Assembly (NCBI GenBank): GCA_041685075.1
Contig: JAWLGN010000197.1
Coordinates: 1 to 10,391, forward strand
Source of the DNA: JAMCRM01 sp041685075
GTDB lineage: Bacteria; Acidobacteriota; Terriglobia; Bryobacterales; Bryobacteraceae
Reading direction: 5' to 3'
DNA length: 10,391 nucleotides
Shown here: piece by piece, positions 8,163 through 10,391 of the stretch
Numbering within the stretch: the stretch's first letter is position 1
Layout of the letters: the number at the start of each line of letters is the position of its first letter
Program-made: the position numbers and the translations under genes
The notes under the pieces: generated by a model
The model's database searches: none
Told to the model about the DNA's origin: nothing
What the model saw: the letters and a program-made list of their open reading frames with translations, nothing else

Positions 8163-9334
8163 GCATCGCAACCACTATCGCGGAGCAGATGGAACGGGCG
8201 TCGTGGATTCGGCGCATGTTCGAGATCGGCGCGCGGGTGAAGGCCCAGCGCGGCGCGGAGAATGTCTTCGACTTCACCCTGGGAAACCCCGAAACCGAGC
8301 CGCCCGCGCGCGTGCTGGAGATGCTGCGGCGAGTGGCCGCCAACGGACGGCCGAACGGCCACGGCTACATGCCCAACGCCGGTTTCCCGGAGGTGCGGGC
8401 GAAAATGGCGCGGCGCCTGGAAGCCGCCACCGGCCTGCCCTACACCGCCGACCACCTCATCATGACGGTGGGATCGGCGGGCGCCTGCAACACCTATCTC
8501 AAGGCCGTGCTGGACCCCGGGGACGAGGTGATCGTGCTCTTCCCCTACTTCCCCGAGTACCGTTTCTACATCGAAAACCACGGCGGCCGCATGGTGCGGG
8601 TGGAGACGCGCGACGACTTCCAGCCCGATATCCAGCGGATCGCCGCGGCCATTACGCCCCGCACCAAGGCTATCCTGCTGAACTCGCCCAATAACCCCAC
8701 CGGCGCGATCTACAGCGAAGCGGTGCTGCGGGAACTCGGGGCGCTCGTCGACAGCCTCGACCATCCCGTCACGGTGGTGAGCGACGAGCCGTACAAGGCC
8801 ATCGCCTTCGACGGCGTGCAAGTGCCCGAGACCGCGGCGCTGATCCGCCGCACCGTGATCGCGCACTCCTGGTCCAAGGCCATGGCGATCTCGGGCGAAC
8901 GCATAGGGTACCTGGCGATCTCGCCGCAACTCGAAGAAGCCGCCAGGCTGCGGGATGCCTGCACCTTCACCAACCGCATCCTGGGCTTCATCAACGCGCC
9001 GGCCATCTGGCAGTGGGTGATGGCCGAGACGCCGGATGAGACCGTCGACGTATCGCTCTACCAATGCAAGCGCGACGTGATCTGCGACGGGCTGGCCCGC
9101 ATCGGCTACGAGGTGACGAAGCCGCAGGGCACCTTCTACGTCTTTCCCAAGACGCCCGTGCCGGACGATGTGGCCTTTGTCGAGCGGCTGATGGAAGAAG
9201 GGATCCTGGCGGTGCCGGGCACGGGCTTCGGCAGGAGCGGCTACATCCGGCTCTCCCTGACGGTTCCGATGGACGTGGTGGAGCGCTCCCTTCCTGGTTT
9301 CGAGCGCGCCTTCGCCGCAGCGCGGGCGCGGTAA
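8159..9334 (+). CDS. PLP-dependent class I/II aminotransferase, probably for aromatic amino acids
   Basis: A 391-residue fold-type I aminotransferase. Visible are NSPNNPTG (175-182, with N179), SDEPY (208-212, D209 to the pyridine nitrogen and Y212), the Schiff-base lysine K240 in SWSKAMAISGERIGY, and R364 in YIRLS for the substrate carboxylate. It is similar in layout to aspartate/aromatic aminotransferases; sequence alone does not fix the substrate. As last gene of an operon with iorAB, paaK and an ACT sensor, the best inference is transfer between phenylalanine, tyrosine or tryptophan and the matching aryl-2-oxoacid. The ATG at 8159 overlaps the preceding stop (ATGA) with only 1 nt between GAGG and ATG, so reinitiation by coupling is likely; an in-frame ATG at 8189 behind CGGAG is an alternative. 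Its stop is 1 nt from that of the convergent gene. Confidence 0.9.
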   Translation: MSIATTIAEQMERASWIRRMFEIGARVKAQRGAENVFDFTLGNPETEPPARVLEMLRRVAANGRPNGHGYMPNAGFPEVRAKMARRLEAATGLPYTADHLIMTVGSAGACNTYLKAVLDPGDEVIVLFPYFPEYRFYIENHGGRMVRVETRDDFQPDIQRIAAAITPRTKAILLNSPNNPTGAIYSEAVLRELGALVDSLDHPVTVVSDEPYKAIAFDGVQVPETAALIRRTVIAHSWSKAMAISGERIGYLAISPQLEEAARLRDACTFTNRILGFINAPAIWQWVMAETPDETVDVSLYQCKRDVICDGLARIGYEVTKPQGTFYVFPKTPVPDDVAFVERLMEEGILAVPGTGFGRSGYIRLSLTVPMDVVERSLPGFERAFAAARAR

Positions 9335-9335
9335 T

Positions 9336-10220
9336 TTACGAGAAGACGGCGCGCACGCGTTCCAGGAAGCGCGCCACCTTCACGCGCGGATCGCCCGGCC
9401 CCAGCGTCTCGATGGGCAGGTAACCGCGATAGCCGCCCTCGTCGATGATGCGCTTCAGCCGCACGAGATCCACGGGCGTCTCCTTCTTCCCGTACCCGAC
9501 GTTTTCCTTTAACTGCCAGGAAACGGCATAGGGCACCAGCCGCGCGATCTCCTGGTAGGGATCGTGGCGGCGCAGGCTGCCGATGTCCAGCAGCACGCGG
9601 AACCATTCGGAATCCACGGCCTCCACCAGCCGGATGGTTTCATCGGCCGTCTTCAGGAAGTCGTCGTGGTTCTGCAACGCCAGCATCACGCCGTGGCGGC
9701 GGCCGTACTCGGCGCACTCCTTGAAGAGCGGGACCATCCACTCGAGCACTTCGTCGAAGCTGCGTCCCGCAGGCACGGCGCGGCCGGAGAAGACCCGGAT
9801 AATAGATGCGCCGAGCTTCTGCGCCACCACGATCCAGTTCTTCACCAGCTCGACATCGGCGGCGCGGGCTGCCGGGTCCGCCACGGCGAAATCGTTCCGC
9901 ACGCCGGTGCCGTGAATGTCGATGCCCTGCAGAAACGCCCTGCGCTTCAACCGGTAGATGTAATCATCGGGCGGCGCCTGGGGGTAACCGGGGAAGTAGT
10001 AGCCGGTGGCGTCGAGCGCGTAGAGGCGGTGGCGGGCGCAGTAGTCGACCACGTCCTCGAGGGTCATCTCGCCGGCACGCAGCGGCTGGTTGAAGGAGTA
10101 GACATTGAGGGCCAGCCGCACGCCTCCCGGCTCGGCAGCCCGGGCCGGCAGCGGGGCCATTGCCGCGAGCGCAGCCATCCCGGCCGATTGCAGAAACCCG
10201 CGGCGGTGTGTGCCTCCCAT
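9336..10220 (-). CDS. Tat-exported sugar phosphate isomerase/epimerase-like (xylose isomerase-like TIM barrel) protein
   Basis: A 294-residue protein with a twin-arginine signal: HRRGFLQSAG (R6, R7) followed by an Ala-rich segment and a probable cut after ARA near residue 28. The mature part is an AP-endonuclease-2/xylose-isomerase-type TIM barrel: LALNVYSF at the start, LYALDATGYYFPG, FLQGIDIHGTGV, IIRVFSGRA, VMLALQNHDDF, VLLDIGSL, VSWQLKENVG and YLPIETLG. The Q in ALQNH and D in LDIG and E in PIETLG stand where metal ligands occur in related enzymes, where the first is more often Glu. These exported proteins act on sugars, inositols or related carbohydrates in the periplasm; the substrate is unknown. 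It diverges from a PIG-L deacetylase gene, consistent with a carbohydrate role. No Shine-Dalgarno is seen; TATAGT ends 8 nt before the ATG. Confidence 0.88.
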   Translation of the reverse strand: MGGTHRRGFLQSAGMAALAAMAPLPARAAEPGGVRLALNVYSFNQPLRAGEMTLEDVVDYCARHRLYALDATGYYFPGYPQAPPDDYIYRLKRRAFLQGIDIHGTGVRNDFAVADPAARAADVELVKNWIVVAQKLGASIIRVFSGRAVPAGRSFDEVLEWMVPLFKECAEYGRRHGVMLALQNHDDFLKTADETIRLVEAVDSEWFRVLLDIGSLRRHDPYQEIARLVPYAVSWQLKENVGYGKKETPVDLVRLKRIIDEGGYRGYLPIETLGPGDPRVKVARFLERVRAVFS

Positions 10221-10228
10221 ATGGGCGC

Positions 10229-10234
10229 ACTATA
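10229..10234 (-). promoter_or_regulatory. Putative -10 (TATAGT) of the Tat-exported isomerase gene
   Basis: TATAGT on the minus strand ends 8 nt before the ATG at 10220, so the transcript would have only 1-2 leader bases or none. It is the only AT-rich run in the GC-rich gap on this side. The start codon itself sits in the palindrome CCCATATGGG (10216-10225). A -35 is not evident. Confidence 0.4.
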
Positions 10235-10250
10235 ACACAGGCGGCCCGGC

Positions 10251-10288
10251 GCCACGCGCGTCCGGCGAATTGCCGCGCGCGTCCGGCG
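10251..10288. repeat. Two 17-bp direct repeats with 21-bp period between divergent genes
   Basis: GCCACGCGCGTCCGGCG (10251-10267) and GCCGCGCGCGTCCGGCG (10272-10288) match at 16 of 17 positions, separated by AATT. The 21-bp period is two helical turns, so both copies face the same side of the DNA. The second copy directly abuts GATAAT, the putative -10 of the PIG-L gene. This is the arrangement of a cooperative regulator binding site, but a small tandem duplication of GC-rich sequence is also possible. Confidence 0.5.
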
Positions 10289-10294
10289 GATAAT
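10289..10294 (+). promoter_or_regulatory. Putative -10 (GATAAT) of the PIG-L deacetylase gene
   Basis: GATAAT follows directly after the second direct repeat and ends 8 nt before the ATG at 10303. No -35 is found at 17 nt; TTGCCG (10270-10275) is only 13 nt upstream and lies at the repeat junction. Transcription would begin next to the start codon, again nearly leaderless. Confidence 0.35.
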
Positions 10295-10302
10295 GGATAG
10301 CA

Positions 10303-10391
10303 ATGTCAGAGCCCTTGAAACTCATGTGCATTTTGGCGCACCCCGACGATGAATCCCTCGGCACCGGCGGCACCCTGGCGAAATACGCCGG
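10303..10391 (+). CDS. PIG-L/LmbE-family deacetylase, N-terminus only (runs off right edge)
   Basis: The 29 visible codons read MSEPLKLMCILAHPDDESLG followed by TGGTLAKYA. The AHPDDE motif (residues 12-17) followed by SLGxGGTLA is the hallmark of PIG-L/LmbE zinc-dependent N-deacetylases, where H13, D15 or D16 act in metal binding and catalysis. Relatives remove acetyl groups from N-acetylglucosamine moieties (GlcNAc-PI, bacillithiol and mycothiol precursors, antibiotics) or from other N-acyl sugars; which substrate applies cannot be told. The first ATG at 10303 has no clear Shine-Dalgarno; an in-frame ATG at 10324 just before CILAHP is the alternative. It diverges from the Tat-exported sugar isomerase-like gene. 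Confidence 0.88.
   Translation, partial: MSEPLKLMCILAHPDDESLGTGGTLAKYA

Overview
This GC-rich, densely packed bacterial window holds nine complete genes and a partial gene at each edge. The mix suggests Acidobacteriota, perhaps a Bryobacterales/Solibacter-like organism: an exported D-aminoacylase-type amidohydrolase, a Tat-exported xylose-isomerase-like barrel protein, a PIG-L deacetylase and an exported orphan protein. This assignment is an inference from gene style; there is no rRNA or other marker.

Minus-strand block (1-4226). In transcription order it holds a sirtuin-type NAD-dependent deacylase with class III (SIRT5-like) specificity residues, an exported amidohydrolase of the N-acyl-D-amino-acid deacylase family, and an exported protein of unknown function whose start lies 1 nt after the amidohydrolase stop. 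After an 81-bp AT-richer gap comes the N-terminal part of a multi-pass GT-C-type glycosyltransferase that runs off the left edge. Its base composition is clearly lower in GC than the rest.

Plus-strand operon (4320-9334). Five genes are joined by four successive 4-nt stop/start overlaps: iorA, iorB, paaK, a double-ACT-domain protein and a PLP aminotransferase. Together they form an aromatic amino acid / arylacetate module. The aminotransferase interconverts amino acid and aryl-2-oxoacid, IorAB interconverts 2-oxoacid and arylacyl-CoA with low-potential electrons, PaaK interconverts arylacetate and arylacetyl-CoA, and the ACT protein is the likely amino acid sensor. The set could run catabolically, or in reverse as a route from arylacetates to aromatic amino acids. 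IorA ends where the usual C-terminal ferredoxin domain would start, so it should have only the proximal cluster site.

Right end (9336-10391). A Tat-exported sugar-phosphate isomerase/epimerase-like protein is convergent with the operon, with one base between the two stops. It is divergent from the start of a PIG-L/LmbE-family deacetylase. The 82-bp gap between these two carries two 17-bp direct repeats with a 21-bp period.

A recurring pattern is that five genes without a good Shine-Dalgarno have a -10-like hexamer ending 6-8 nt before the start codon, which suggests leaderless transcripts. Several genes that sit directly behind another gene have clear Shine-Dalgarno sequences instead.
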